Source: Corynebacterium sanguinis (lineage in GTDB: Bacteria; Actinomycetota; Actinomycetes; Mycobacteriales; Mycobacteriaceae). Taken from it: a stretch of DNA of 64,000 nt. The notes below the pieces were generated by a model that saw nothing but the letters and a program-made list of their open reading frames with translations, was not told where the DNA came from and did not search any database. Shown here one piece after another: positions 38,726 through 46,817 of this stretch (position 1 is its first letter; each line of letters starts with the position of its first letter). Location of the stretch: assembly GCF_007641235.1 (NCBI RefSeq), contig NZ_CP038157.1, positions 2,170,001-2,234,000 on the forward strand. Direction: 5' to 3'. A program made the position numbers and the translations under genes.

Positions 38726-39778
38726 GTGTTGCGTCTCGTCACCGCCCTAGCCCGCACCGCCGCCGGCTACGGGGCGGACGTGCTCACCCATGCACGCGCC
38801 CGGGTGGCGCCGAGACGCACGGACGGTTTCAAGACTGTCACCTTGACCTTGAACGATCGCACCCTCGAGGTGTCCGCGGCCGGACTCGTCAACGCCACGG
38901 GCGTGTGGGCCGGCGACATCGTAAGCGACGTCGCCGTCACCCCCAGCCCCGGCACCCACATCGTGGTGGACGCCGAAAAGGTGGGCAACCCCACCGGCGC
39001 GCTGACTGTGGCGGTGCCCGGTTCCATCAACCGCTTCTGCTTCATCCTGCCGAACCAGCTCGGGCGCTGCTACATCGGCCTGACCGACGAAAAGGCGCAG
39101 CTCGCCGACGTGCCCGAGGCGCCCGAGTCCGACGTGCAGTGGATCTTGGACGTGGTCAACCAGGGGCTTGAGACGACCCTGACCACCGACGACGTCCTCG
39201 GCGCCTTCGCCGGGCTGCGCCCGCTGACGCAGCTGCGCTCGGCCTCCGATGTCGGCAGCACCGCTGACTTGTCGCGCGAGCACCTGATCCTGAACAACGA
39301 CGGCGTTGTTACCGTCACCGGCGGCAAGCTCACCGAGTACCGGCTGATGGCCGAGCAAACCATAGACGAGCTGCTTGACGACGACTCCGTCCGCACCCAC
39401 CTCAGCTGCAACCCGGCGCCATGCTCGACGAAGAGCATTGCCCTCGTCGGCGCCTCCCTCGAACGCTCGCCGCGCATCTCAGGCAACATCGCCACGGCAA
39501 GCGCAGTAGCGACTATGCCGCCCCGCTCGCTGGTCGAACGCTACGGCGCAGAGGCGTACAACGTGCTCGCCGCCTGCGCCCTCGACAACGCCACGGAGCG
39601 CATCGCGGGTCTTGACATCACCAGGGCGGAACTCTCGTACGCGGTCACCCACGAGGGCGCGATAAGCGTGGACGACATCCTTGACCGACGCACCCGCATC
39701 GGGCTGGTTGCCGCGGACCGCGCAGCTGCAGAACCCGCCGCCCGAGAAGCACTCGCGGCGGCGGGTGTGCAGGCCTAA
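38726..39778 (+). pseudogene. glpD: 5'-truncated glycerol-3-phosphate dehydrogenase
   Basis: 350 codons matching the second part of aerobic GlpD: RLVTALARTAAGYGADVL, VNATGVWAGDIV, GTHIVVD, FILPNQLGRCYIGLTDE, the FAGLRPL motif, and TVTGGKLTEYRLMAEQT, followed by the C-terminal helical domain. About 200 N-terminal residues are missing, including the GxGxxG FAD-binding motif, so it cannot be a working flavoenzyme. The frame is open from a GTG at 38726, probably by chance. It is fused head-to-head with the dagK remnant by one deletion. Confidence 0.85.
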
Positions 39779-39790
39779 GCGGCAGAAGAA

Positions 39791-40099
39791 CTAGTCGAAG
39801 AACCCGCCGGTGGCGGTGCGCGGCAGGGTCCAGGAAATCGCGTAATCAACCCCGTCGACCAGGCGGGGACGGAAGGTGTCGTTCAGCCGATCGTCGGCAT
39901 CGTTGACGTTGGCCGCCTCCACCTTCACCGGGAAGGTGTCGCCGGTGGCGTCCCCGGCGGCGCTAATCGCCCCGGAGGTTCCGGCGCGCTGAATAAGCTG
40001 CTCAAAGACGAAAGCGGCAGCGGAAGAAGTGTTTACGGTTGCGGCCGCCTCGTCCACGTTGCGGACATCGACCTCGACGTTAGTTGTGTAAGTAGTCAT
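39791..40099 (-). CDS. Hypothetical protein
   Basis: 102 residues with regularly alternating polar and hydrophobic sequence (MTTYTTNVEVDVRNVDEA...), one SSAAAFVFEQLIQRAG helix, and no signal or membrane segment; I recognise no family. The start at 40099 is set by a TAAGAA box seven bases upstream. It is convergent with the broken glpD. Confidence 0.6.
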   Translation of the reverse strand: MTTYTTNVEVDVRNVDEAAATVNTSSAAAFVFEQLIQRAGTSGAISAAGDATGDTFPVKVEAANVNDADDRLNDTFRPRLVDGVDYAISWTLPRTATGGFFD

Positions 40100-40147
40100 A
40101 CTGCCATTCTTACCGCAAAAGCCCACACGGCTGGCGGGCCGGGATGG

Positions 40148-41131
40148 TTAGTCCTCTGCGCGGGCATGGCGCGTGGCGTCGAGATCAGCGCTGCCGCCGA
40201 AGAACCTCGCGTGCACTCCGCAGGCCCGCACAAACTCGCGATGAGCTGCGTCGACATCGGCGCGTGCGACGACGCACGCGTTGGCTCTCCCGCTAACAAT
40301 CGCGCTCGTTCCACGCTGGTCATCGTCGTCGCTGTGAACCGAGATTGTGGTCGAAGGGGCGTCGAAAAGCACCGTGCCGAGCGCGACCATGGCGGTGAGC
40401 AGGTCGTGGACCTGGGCGACATAGCCCAGGTTTTCCAGCTCGTGGAACTCGAAGTAAAAGCGCAGGATCTCGCCGAGGTCGCGCGCTACCGGGGCCGGGC
40501 CGAGCGCGTCGATCGCGGTGGCGAGCGTCTCCGGAGCGAGCACCATGCGCTCCGTTACGCCCAGCGAACACAGGGTGATGGGGACCGGGGTGTGCGCGAA
40601 CACCTCGCTGGCGGCGTGAGGATCCACCCAGAAGTTCCACTCGGCGGTGTCGGTGGTGTTGCCTGGGTAGTCAATCGCCCCGCCCATCACGGTGATGTGC
40701 TTGAGCTCGGCGAAATGCGAGGGGTGCAGGCGCCGGAAAGCGGCGAGGTTGGTCAAGGGGCCTGTGACCACCAGGTGCAAATCGTCCGTGCCGCGCTCGA
40801 TGGCGTCGCACCACAACATGTCCCAGTCGGTTTCGACGTGGCGCGCGGGCGCGGACACGTAGCCCAGGCCGGTCTCACCGTGAGTCTCCGGTGTGGTGGT
40901 CAGCGGCAGGACCAGCGGATTAGCCATGCCTGCCGCGAGCGAGATCGTGCGCAGGCCACACTGGGCAAGCACCCAGGCGGCGTTAACCGCGCATTGGGTG
41001 GCCTCGACGTTGCCGGACGTGGTGGTCACAGCCTCCAGCTCCACACTGCCCTCGTGGTGCAAGGCCGCCAGGTAGATCAGCGCACAAGTATCGTCGATGC
41101 CGGGGTCGCAATCTAACACGACGCGCTTCAT
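40148..41131 (-). CDS. Inosine/uridine-preferring nucleoside hydrolase
   Basis: Cleaves the N-glycosidic bond of ribonucleosides. The calcium-binding DxDPGIDD motif is DCDPGIDD (residues 7-14), followed by TTTSGNVEATQC, HLVVTGPLTNLA, ITVMGGAIDYPGN and EWNFWVDPHAA, all family landmarks. 327 residues. I chose ATG 41131, whose ATGA overlaps the MFS stop (translational coupling) and has a GGAG upstream; the much longer open frame is only antisense to the MFS gene. With the transporter it likely forms a nucleoside salvage unit. Confidence 0.9.
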   Translation of the reverse strand: MKRVVLDCDPGIDDTCALIYLAALHHEGSVELEAVTTTSGNVEATQCAVNAAWVLAQCGLRTISLAAGMANPLVLPLTTTPETHGETGLGYVSAPARHVETDWDMLWCDAIERGTDDLHLVVTGPLTNLAAFRRLHPSHFAELKHITVMGGAIDYPGNTTDTAEWNFWVDPHAASEVFAHTPVPITLCSLGVTERMVLAPETLATAIDALGPAPVARDLGEILRFYFEFHELENLGYVAQVHDLLTAMVALGTVLFDAPSTTISVHSDDDDQRGTSAIVSGRANACVVARADVDAAHREFVRACGVHARFFGGSADLDATRHARAED

Positions 41132-42324
41132 GCCAGCTCCTTTCGGGTCTCTTGTCCACGCAGCAGCCACACAATCAGCGACGCCAGCGTCAGCGCCCCG
41201 CACGAGGCGAAGGCGACGCCAAAACCATAGACCTCCGCGAGCATGCCGACGACAATAGGGGCGCAAATCTGGCCCGCATCCATCGTCATCTGGAACGTGG
41301 AAAGCGCCTTGCCACCTGAGCGCTCGTTGCCGATCAGGTCCGCCAGCGTGGCCTGCTGCGCCGGGTTCATCAACCCACCGCCCACTCCCGCGAGGACCGA
41401 CAGGAGCAGCAGCGACCACACGTGCGTGGCCAGGCCGAGCGAGCCGGTGAACACCGTCGTGGCGGCGAGGCCCGCGATGATGAGGGGTTTGCGGCCGACG
41501 GCGTCGGCAAGCCTGCCCGAGAACTGCAGGGTGACCGCGGTGCCCAGGGCAAAGGCCGTGAGCGCCAGACCCGCCGCGGCCGAACCGTTGGCGAACACGC
41601 TGGCCGCGAACAGGGGCAGCACCGAAACCCGGGCACCGAAGTTCGCCCAGCCGTTGGCAAAACCAGAGGTGAGCAGGCTTTGGTACGTGGGCAGACTAAT
41701 GGCTTCGCTCAACCGCATCGGCGGCAGTTTCGGCGGCAGGACGACGCGCCCCCTCGGCGTCGAAGTGAGGATCCACACCAAGATGGCGGCCGCGCCCACG
41801 CCGATGCCGTAAACGGCGAAGGGAATGCGGAAACCTAACGACGCCAAAAGCGCCCCGATAACTGGGCCAATGATGTTGCCCAACAGAAACGCCGAGGCAT
41901 AAACGGCACTGGCCCGGCCGCGGATCATCGGTGGCGCGACGCGCACAATCAGCGCCTGCGCGGAGAGGGTAAACATGGTCGACCCGAACCCGGCGATAAA
42001 CCGCAGCGCGAAAACGTGCCAGTACGCCTGCGCGAAAGCGACGAGGAACGTCGCGACGGCGACGATCAGTAGTCCGGTGATGTAGACGGGTCGCGACCCC
42101 ACCTTGTCCACCAAGATGCCCGCGCCCGGTGCGCCGATGAGCCGAGCGGCGGCGAAAACCGACACCACCGCGCCCGCGGCTACCATCGAAACACCGAAAC
42201 TGGCCGTGAACTGCGGCAGGATCGGGGCGATGAAGCCGTAGCCAAGGGCAATGATGAACGCCGCTGCGGTGAGAACCCAGATTGTGCGCGGGATCTTCGG
42301 CACGGGTGTGAGATGTTCAGACAT
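41128..42324 (-). CDS. Major facilitator superfamily transporter
   Basis: 398 residues with twelve predicted helices in two halves. The motif after helix 2 appears as ILVDKVGSRPVYITG and its repeat in the second half as GRLADAVGRKPLIIAG. It overlaps the nucleoside hydrolase start, which suggests transport of nucleosides, but the sequence also resembles drug-exporter MFS proteins, so direction and substrate are open. A TAGCCT box lies nine bases before the ATG. Confidence 0.85.
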   Translation of the reverse strand: MSEHLTPVPKIPRTIWVLTAAAFIIALGYGFIAPILPQFTASFGVSMVAAGAVVSVFAAARLIGAPGAGILVDKVGSRPVYITGLLIVAVATFLVAFAQAYWHVFALRFIAGFGSTMFTLSAQALIVRVAPPMIRGRASAVYASAFLLGNIIGPVIGALLASLGFRIPFAVYGIGVGAAAILVWILTSTPRGRVVLPPKLPPMRLSEAISLPTYQSLLTSGFANGWANFGARVSVLPLFAASVFANGSAAAGLALTAFALGTAVTLQFSGRLADAVGRKPLIIAGLAATTVFTGSLGLATHVWSLLLLSVLAGVGGGLMNPAQQATLADLIGNERSGGKALSTFQMTMDAGQICAPIVVGMLAEVYGFGVAFASCGALTLASLIVWLLRGQETRKELA

Positions 42325-42410
42325 ATCGGTGTCAGGCTAACCCGTTTCCGTCTCCGGTGTAATTCATGGAGGTCGGGCTACTGGGCATCGACGGATTCAT
42401 TGAGGTGAGA

Positions 42411-42478
42411 CCGGGGCCATCGCGCAAGGATCTCGGGCGCTGAGGTATAGCTGCTAGACCTCAGCAAGCCGGCCCCGG
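42411..42478. repeat. Nested inverted repeats between MFS and hypothetical gene
   Basis: CCGGGGCC (42411-42418) pairs perfectly with GGCCCCGG (42471-42478), and inside it CTGAGGT (42440-42446) pairs with ACCTCAG (42458-42464), extended by TAG/CTA after one mismatch. The two nested stems could fold as a structured RNA from either strand. The region lies between two divergent genes and shows no coding signal. Confidence 0.6.
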
Positions 42479-42493
42479 CAAAGATTCGCCCAC

Positions 42494-42536
42494 ATGTTCT
42501 AACGGCACAAAAGCCGTGTCGCACCGATGTTCTAAC
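42494..42536 (+). repeat. Two direct copies of ATGTTCTAAC
   Basis: ATGTTCTAAC at 42494-42503 and 42527-42536, 33 bases apart; the second overlaps the -10 box TAACTT of the downstream gene. Possible operator pair. Confidence 0.45.
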
Positions 42537-42538
42537 TT
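42533..42538 (+). promoter_or_regulatory. -10 box for the hypothetical gene at 42546
   Basis: TAACTT ends seven bases before the ATG; no ribosome binding site, so a leaderless transcript is likely. Confidence 0.5.
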
Positions 42539-42545
42539 CAGTGTC

Positions 42546-43031
42546 ATGACACAGCACATTGATTACATCGCATCCACCCCGTCCCAAATCGCATCAGACA
42601 TCTCGTCGCGCCACCCGCTCGCCATCGACGACCTGCACAGCATCATCCACCATCCGCGCTCGCTCGCCCGGCCGACGGTGGCGTGGCGCCCGCCGGTGAA
42701 AAACCTCCCCGCCCACCGCGGCGGCCCGCTTCTTGCAGCGGCGATTACACGTCGCCGCGTTGGGCCACGTGCACGTGCCCGGATACAAGGGTGGGGCGAG
42801 CCACACGTGCCCGCCTACCTCATCGAGGTCCGCTTCACTGACACCTCAGGCGCGATCGTTGACCCCCACCTGACAGAGGCGTGGATCCGCTCACTAGTCA
42901 CCGAGGATTACGCAGCCGCGGTGCACGAGATCGCCTCGCCCAAGGCGGTCACCTACGTCTGGCTTGTCGACGCCCACTTCACGCCCGTGTCCTCACCCCC
43001 GTCGATGTTCGACGGGATGACGGCCGCGTAG
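42546..43031 (+). CDS. Hypothetical protein
   Basis: 161 residues. The N-terminal half is rich in His, Pro and Arg (SSRHPLAIDDLHSIIHHPR); the C-terminal half looks folded (VPAYLIEVRFTDTSGAIV, then YVWLVDAHFTPV). No signal peptide, membrane segment or family I recognise. Start ATG 42546 is set by the -10 box. It ends eight bases before the converging acidic-protein gene. Confidence 0.65.
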   Translation: MTQHIDYIASTPSQIASDISSRHPLAIDDLHSIIHHPRSLARPTVAWRPPVKNLPAHRGGPLLAAAITRRRVGPRARARIQGWGEPHVPAYLIEVRFTDTSGAIVDPHLTEAWIRSLVTEDYAAAVHEIASPKAVTYVWLVDAHFTPVSSPPSMFDGMTAA

Positions 43032-43039
43032 GACGCCCC

Positions 43040-44035
43040 CTATACCTCGTCGGTGACCGGAACCTGCGTGTTTGGGTCAATGTCGGTGTTACGGACGCGG
43101 CGCGCCGAGGCCGCGTCCGACGCATCCGGCGCCACTGCGGCAGTGGCGTTCGGGATGCGCGCATCATCCGCATCTACCGCGTCATCTTCATCTTCGTCAA
43201 CATCGTCGTCGAAGTCGTCATCGTCATCATCGTCGTCGAACTCGTCCAAGTCATCCGAGGCATGAACATCGTTGACGCCGTCGATTTCCTCGTCGAGCCC
43301 ATCGCGGCCGAAGATGTCGTAGACCTCCGGCTCGTCGAACCCGTCTTCTACGGGCAGTAACTGTGACTCCCACTCCTCCGCCTGGTCGGCTGCGAGGGAA
43401 AGGACATCAAAAAGGCGATCGAAGTCGGTAAATTTGCCCAGTGCGAGAACCTCCGACTCGGAAACGGCCTCCGCGTGGATGGTTTCAAACAGGCGCGAGC
43501 GATCCTCGTCCGTCAGCTCCGCATCCCCATCCGACTCCCACAGCTCACCAATGGCGTCGTCCATCAAATCGTCGTAGTTATCCGACAGGGCCACGAACGT
43601 CACGGTGGCGCACGGCTCCCCGTCGACAACCTCAACAAGCACCTGCAACTCAGCGCTGCCCCCAACCTCCGCGCGCATGAGCTGAGTATTCACCGGGTCC
43701 GGGAAGAACTCCAGATCACTGATTCGCTCATCGGTGGCCTCGTGAAGGTCGCGCAGCACGGTCACTACCTGGTCCGTCGCCACGTGTTCCGCAACCGTTG
43801 CCACCGCGTCCTCGACTGAGAACACGACCGAGACCAAGACGGCCTCGAACTCGTCGTCGTCCTCGTCGACGTCGGCCGCAGCAATGTAGACGTTCGCCGC
43901 AGGCAGGTGCGGGTCGATCTCCACGAACTGGATTTCCACATCGGCAGTAATGGGCACGAACATGGTCTCATCGTGCACGCGGGATTCAATGCCGTCACGG
44001 TCAAGGGCGGCGGCGATATCCTCGAAAAAGCTCAC
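43040..44035 (-). CDS. Acidic hypothetical protein with poly-Asp C-terminal tail
   Basis: 331 residues, strongly acidic. Residues 1-230 look like one or two compact domains similar in style to YbjN-type proteins (VSFFEDIAAALDRDGIE, then TMFVPITADVEIQFVEIDPHLPAAN). After that comes a tail with a run of eight aspartates and DVDEDEDDAVDADD, predicted disordered. Start GTG 44035 has AAGGA about ten bases upstream; the longer frame to 44119 lacks a start signal. Corynebacterial YbjN-like proteins are my best guess; function unknown. Confidence 0.7.
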   Translation of the reverse strand: MSFFEDIAAALDRDGIESRVHDETMFVPITADVEIQFVEIDPHLPAANVYIAAADVDEDDDEFEAVLVSVVFSVEDAVATVAEHVATDQVVTVLRDLHEATDERISDLEFFPDPVNTQLMRAEVGGSAELQVLVEVVDGEPCATVTFVALSDNYDDLMDDAIGELWESDGDAELTDEDRSRLFETIHAEAVSESEVLALGKFTDFDRLFDVLSLAADQAEEWESQLLPVEDGFDEPEVYDIFGRDGLDEEIDGVNDVHASDDLDEFDDDDDDDDFDDDVDEDEDDAVDADDARIPNATAAVAPDASDAASARRVRNTDIDPNTQVPVTDEV

Positions 44036-44128
44036 GGCGAACCATTCCTTCCAAGTGGGTGGCTGAAGAGTGTCCTCATGACGGCCCCAGCCTAGCCCCG
44101 AATAACCCGGCGCGCGCACCTCGCGCTC

Positions 44129-45703
44129 TCACTCGTCGTCAGTGTCCGGCAAGTCGAACCCGAAGAACTCAGCCAGCGACTCCATCAGTTCCCCGCGGTT
44201 GTTGCCCCACTCGCGCATATCGAAGTCCTCCCAGGCCAGGCGCTTCGAACTCTTCGGGTCGTAGTCCACGAATCTCTCGGCACCGAAGACCGCGGTCGCA
44301 CGCCCGGGGATATCATCGCGCCGAAATCCATACTCCGGCCATTCCTTGCCCGGCCGGCCGGTGTGGAAGAAACTCCCCCAATGCTGTTGCATAGTTTTGC
44401 TGACCTCGGCGAACGCCTCGCGAGAGCCGAATCGGTCCAACTTGGAGATGCGGGTGGAGTGCGGGTCCCCGAACACAGCGACTAGGTCCGCCGAGTGCAT
44501 CGCACCCAGCCCCAGCCTGCGCATCGTCGCCGATGCGTACTCGAAGCGGTACATCCACGTCGACGCCAGCCGCCGGTGCGCCGTGGCCAGCATCACCGAC
44601 GGGGCCCAGAACACAGCGTCAGCGATCAGGTCCGCGAAATCCGCACGCCCGCCCGCGTACCCGTACGCCTCCATCACGAGGTGCGCGTTGTCCGCATCGA
44701 ATGCCTCCAGGGCCCGGCGCGCGGCGCGCTGGCGCGACTTCGTCGTCCGGTACATCGCTTTGGCGAAACTCGCCTCGTCCGAGTTCGTTCCGATGATCAG
44801 CGGAACCGCGGCCTGTTCGCCATCCTCGAACATATCGATGGGGTGCGCCGGCAGCGTGGCGGTATCAACCGTGGGCATGAACGCCGTGTTGAACTGCACG
44901 ACCTCCTTGCCGGTGAGCATCATTGAGCGGCCCACGCGCACCAGCTCCGCGGCGTCGACGTCGCGCAGGTCGGACAGGGTTGTGGTCCGGGGCATGGAGA
45001 GGCCGTCGATAAGCCTGCGCACCCACATCGCCGCCTGAACGCGCGAGTGCACGCTTGCCGACGGCGGCGACTGCGCGATCGCCCGATGAAACAGCCCGCG
45101 CGCTGCCGGGGCACACATCAGGTGCAGCACCGCTGCCCCGCCAGCCGACTCCCCCATCAGCGTCACCGCATCCGGGTCGCCACCGAACGCGGCAACGTTC
45201 TCATGCACCCAGCGAAGCGCCAGCACCTGGTCGTGGATCGCCGGGTTGGCGACGCAATCCCCTCCCACCGAGCGCATGTCCAAGTAGCCGAGAACGCCGA
45301 GCCGGAAATTGACCGAGACGTACACCACGTCCGTCGCCTGGCTCAAGAAGTGCCCCTGCAGCACCTTTTCGTGCGACGAACCGGTGATGAACGTGCCACC
45401 GTGGAAGTACACCACCACCGGCAAGACGTCGTCGGTGTCGGGGCGCACAATGTCGAGAGTGAGGCAGTCTTCGGAGCCGATCACGCTATCCTTGAAGCTG
45501 AAAGTGGTCTGCATCGCCGGCGGTGCGAACACGGACGCGTCACGCACGCCCTCCCACTCCGGCGCCGGCCGCGGGGCGCGAAAACGCTGGGCGCCGGCGG
45601 TGGAATCACCGAACGGCACACCCCGCCACGTGCGCGCCCCCGTCGTCGGGTCGACAACGCCGCGTACCACACCTGATGTGGTGCGTACCTCGGGTTGTGA
45701 CAC
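44129..45703 (-). CDS. Type B carboxylesterase
   Basis: 524 residues of the esterase/lipase type B family. Landmarks: GVPFGDSTAGAQRFRAP near the N-terminus, SEDCLTLDIVRP, oxyanion YFHGGTFITGS, nucleophile elbow GESAGG (in VTLMGESAGGAAVL), acid in GTNSDEASF and base in GAMHSADLVAVFG. No signal peptide. GTG 45703 has AAAGGAGG seven bases upstream, far better than any start in the longer frame to 46033. Natural substrate unknown; the family splits esters and carbamates. Confidence 0.9.
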   Translation of the reverse strand: MSQPEVRTTSGVVRGVVDPTTGARTWRGVPFGDSTAGAQRFRAPRPAPEWEGVRDASVFAPPAMQTTFSFKDSVIGSEDCLTLDIVRPDTDDVLPVVVYFHGGTFITGSSHEKVLQGHFLSQATDVVYVSVNFRLGVLGYLDMRSVGGDCVANPAIHDQVLALRWVHENVAAFGGDPDAVTLMGESAGGAAVLHLMCAPAARGLFHRAIAQSPPSASVHSRVQAAMWVRRLIDGLSMPRTTTLSDLRDVDAAELVRVGRSMMLTGKEVVQFNTAFMPTVDTATLPAHPIDMFEDGEQAAVPLIIGTNSDEASFAKAMYRTTKSRQRAARRALEAFDADNAHLVMEAYGYAGGRADFADLIADAVFWAPSVMLATAHRRLASTWMYRFEYASATMRRLGLGAMHSADLVAVFGDPHSTRISKLDRFGSREAFAEVSKTMQQHWGSFFHTGRPGKEWPEYGFRRDDIPGRATAVFGAERFVDYDPKSSKRLAWEDFDMREWGNNRGELMESLAEFFGFDLPDTDDE

Positions 45704-45844
45704 TCGGGCCTCCTTTGCATTCAACCGATACATTCGCACAGCAATATTTCCATGCGATTCTCTCAAAAGGGTTACGGTGGGCATGATTGCGCATATCAGC
45801 GCGCTGGACGGTACATGTGCGCCCAATCTTTTAAACTTGGGCGA

Positions 45845-45860
45845 GTTTAGTTGACTAAAC
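45845..45860. promoter_or_regulatory. Palindrome before the EcsC-like gene
   Basis: GTTTAGT-TG-ACTAAAC is a perfect inverted repeat of two seven-base arms. A possible -10 box TAAACT (45832-45837) lies 7 bases upstream and the AAGGAG ribosome binding site (45863) 2 bases downstream, so it covers the expected transcript start: a likely operator. Confidence 0.5.
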
Positions 45861-45873
45861 CAAGGAGAACACA

Positions 45874-45939
45874 ATGATTTTCGGGCGCTCGGACACCCCC
45901 GCAATACCAACTCCGGCTCCGCGGACGGCGCCCAGGTGA
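45874..45939 (+). other. Out-of-frame start region of the EcsC-like gene
   Basis: ATG 45874 has a strong AAGGAG site (45863-45868) but its frame stops at TGA 45937 after 21 codons. Adding one C to the five-C run at 45896-45900 would join it in frame to the downstream gene (MIFGRSDTPRNTNSGSADGA then QVKEV), so a single-base deletion or base-calling error is likely. Confidence 0.65.
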
Positions 45940-46817
45940 AGGAAGTAATCACCGACGCACTCAACTCCGACTCAAAGACCCTGGAGGATGAGGCCGGCCG
46001 CATTGGGAAAAGCTTCATCGCTGCGGTAGACAAAGCTGTTCACCTGCAATCGGGCAGCATCAAAGCCTACGTCAACTGGATGCGCCGCCAGAACCCGGAC
46101 GCGACCCCCGCCGAAGTGCAAGCGAAGATGGACCGCCACTTCCGCACCACCGTCTCCGGCACCGGCGCGGGCGCTGGCCTCGCCGCCGCCGTGCCCGGCA
46201 TCGGGCTGATCACCGGGGCCGCCGCCGTCGCTGGCGAGTCCGTCATCTTCTTGGATATCGCCGCGTTCTACACCGTAGCCAGCGCCTACTTGCGCGGCAT
46301 CGACATCGAAGACCCCGAGCGCCGTCGTGCGGTCGTATTGGTCACACTCACCGGCACCCAGGGCCTCGCCGTGGTCGATTCCGTCTTCGGCCCCGGCGGC
46401 AAATTCACCCGCACCAACATGCTCTCGCGCTTTTCCGGGCCGACACTGGTGGAAGCCAACAACATCCTCACCCGCACCGCGTTGCGCTCGGTGACGAAAC
46501 GGCTGCGACGCGCCTGGCTGGGCAAGTTCTTGCCGTTGGGCATCGGCGCGGTGGCGGGTACTATCGCCAACCGCAAGCTCGCCACTGTAGTCAGCGATAA
46601 CGCCTCGGCTGCCCTCGGCCCGCTGCCGCCGCGCTTTGCCCAGGAGCTGCCCGCCGAGGCATCCGCGGAGGAGCAAGAGGTGGTCAAGCGGGCGAAGAAC
46701 CCGCGCGCCTTCCTAAGCTTTATCGCGGGCGCGGTCGGTGGCGAAAAGTCTGATACCGATAACACGAGCGACACCGGCGATAACAAGCGCACCCGCGCTC
46801 GACGCAACCGTGGCTAG
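45936..46817 (+). CDS. EcsC-like membrane-associated protein, probably frameshifted at its start
   Basis: 293 codons are open from GTG 45936. An amphipathic N-terminus (KTLEDEAGRIGKSFIAAVDKAV) is followed by a Gly/Ala-rich hydrophobic stretch (GAGAGLAAAVPGIGLITGAAAVAGE), DIEDPERRRAVVLVTLTG, and a basic C-terminal tail, a pattern like EcsC-family proteins of unknown function. The GTG has no ribosome binding site; the natural start is probably ATG 45874 in another frame. The last eight bases overlap the GTG of the ABC transporter, so the two genes are translationally coupled. Confidence 0.7.
   Translation: MKEVITDALNSDSKTLEDEAGRIGKSFIAAVDKAVHLQSGSIKAYVNWMRRQNPDATPAEVQAKMDRHFRTTVSGTGAGAGLAAAVPGIGLITGAAAVAGESVIFLDIAAFYTVASAYLRGIDIEDPERRRAVVLVTLTGTQGLAVVDSVFGPGGKFTRTNMLSRFSGPTLVEANNILTRTALRSVTKRLRRAWLGKFLPLGIGAVAGTIANRKLATVVSDNASAALGPLPPRFAQELPAEASAEEQEVVKRAKNPRAFLSFIAGAVGGEKSDTDNTSDTGDNKRTRARRNRG

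Noticed and set aside
42330-42348. A DtxR iron-box upstream of the MFS gene (GGCTAACC core)
   Set aside because: Only about 11 of 19 positions fit the DtxR consensus as I recall it, too weak to claim iron control.
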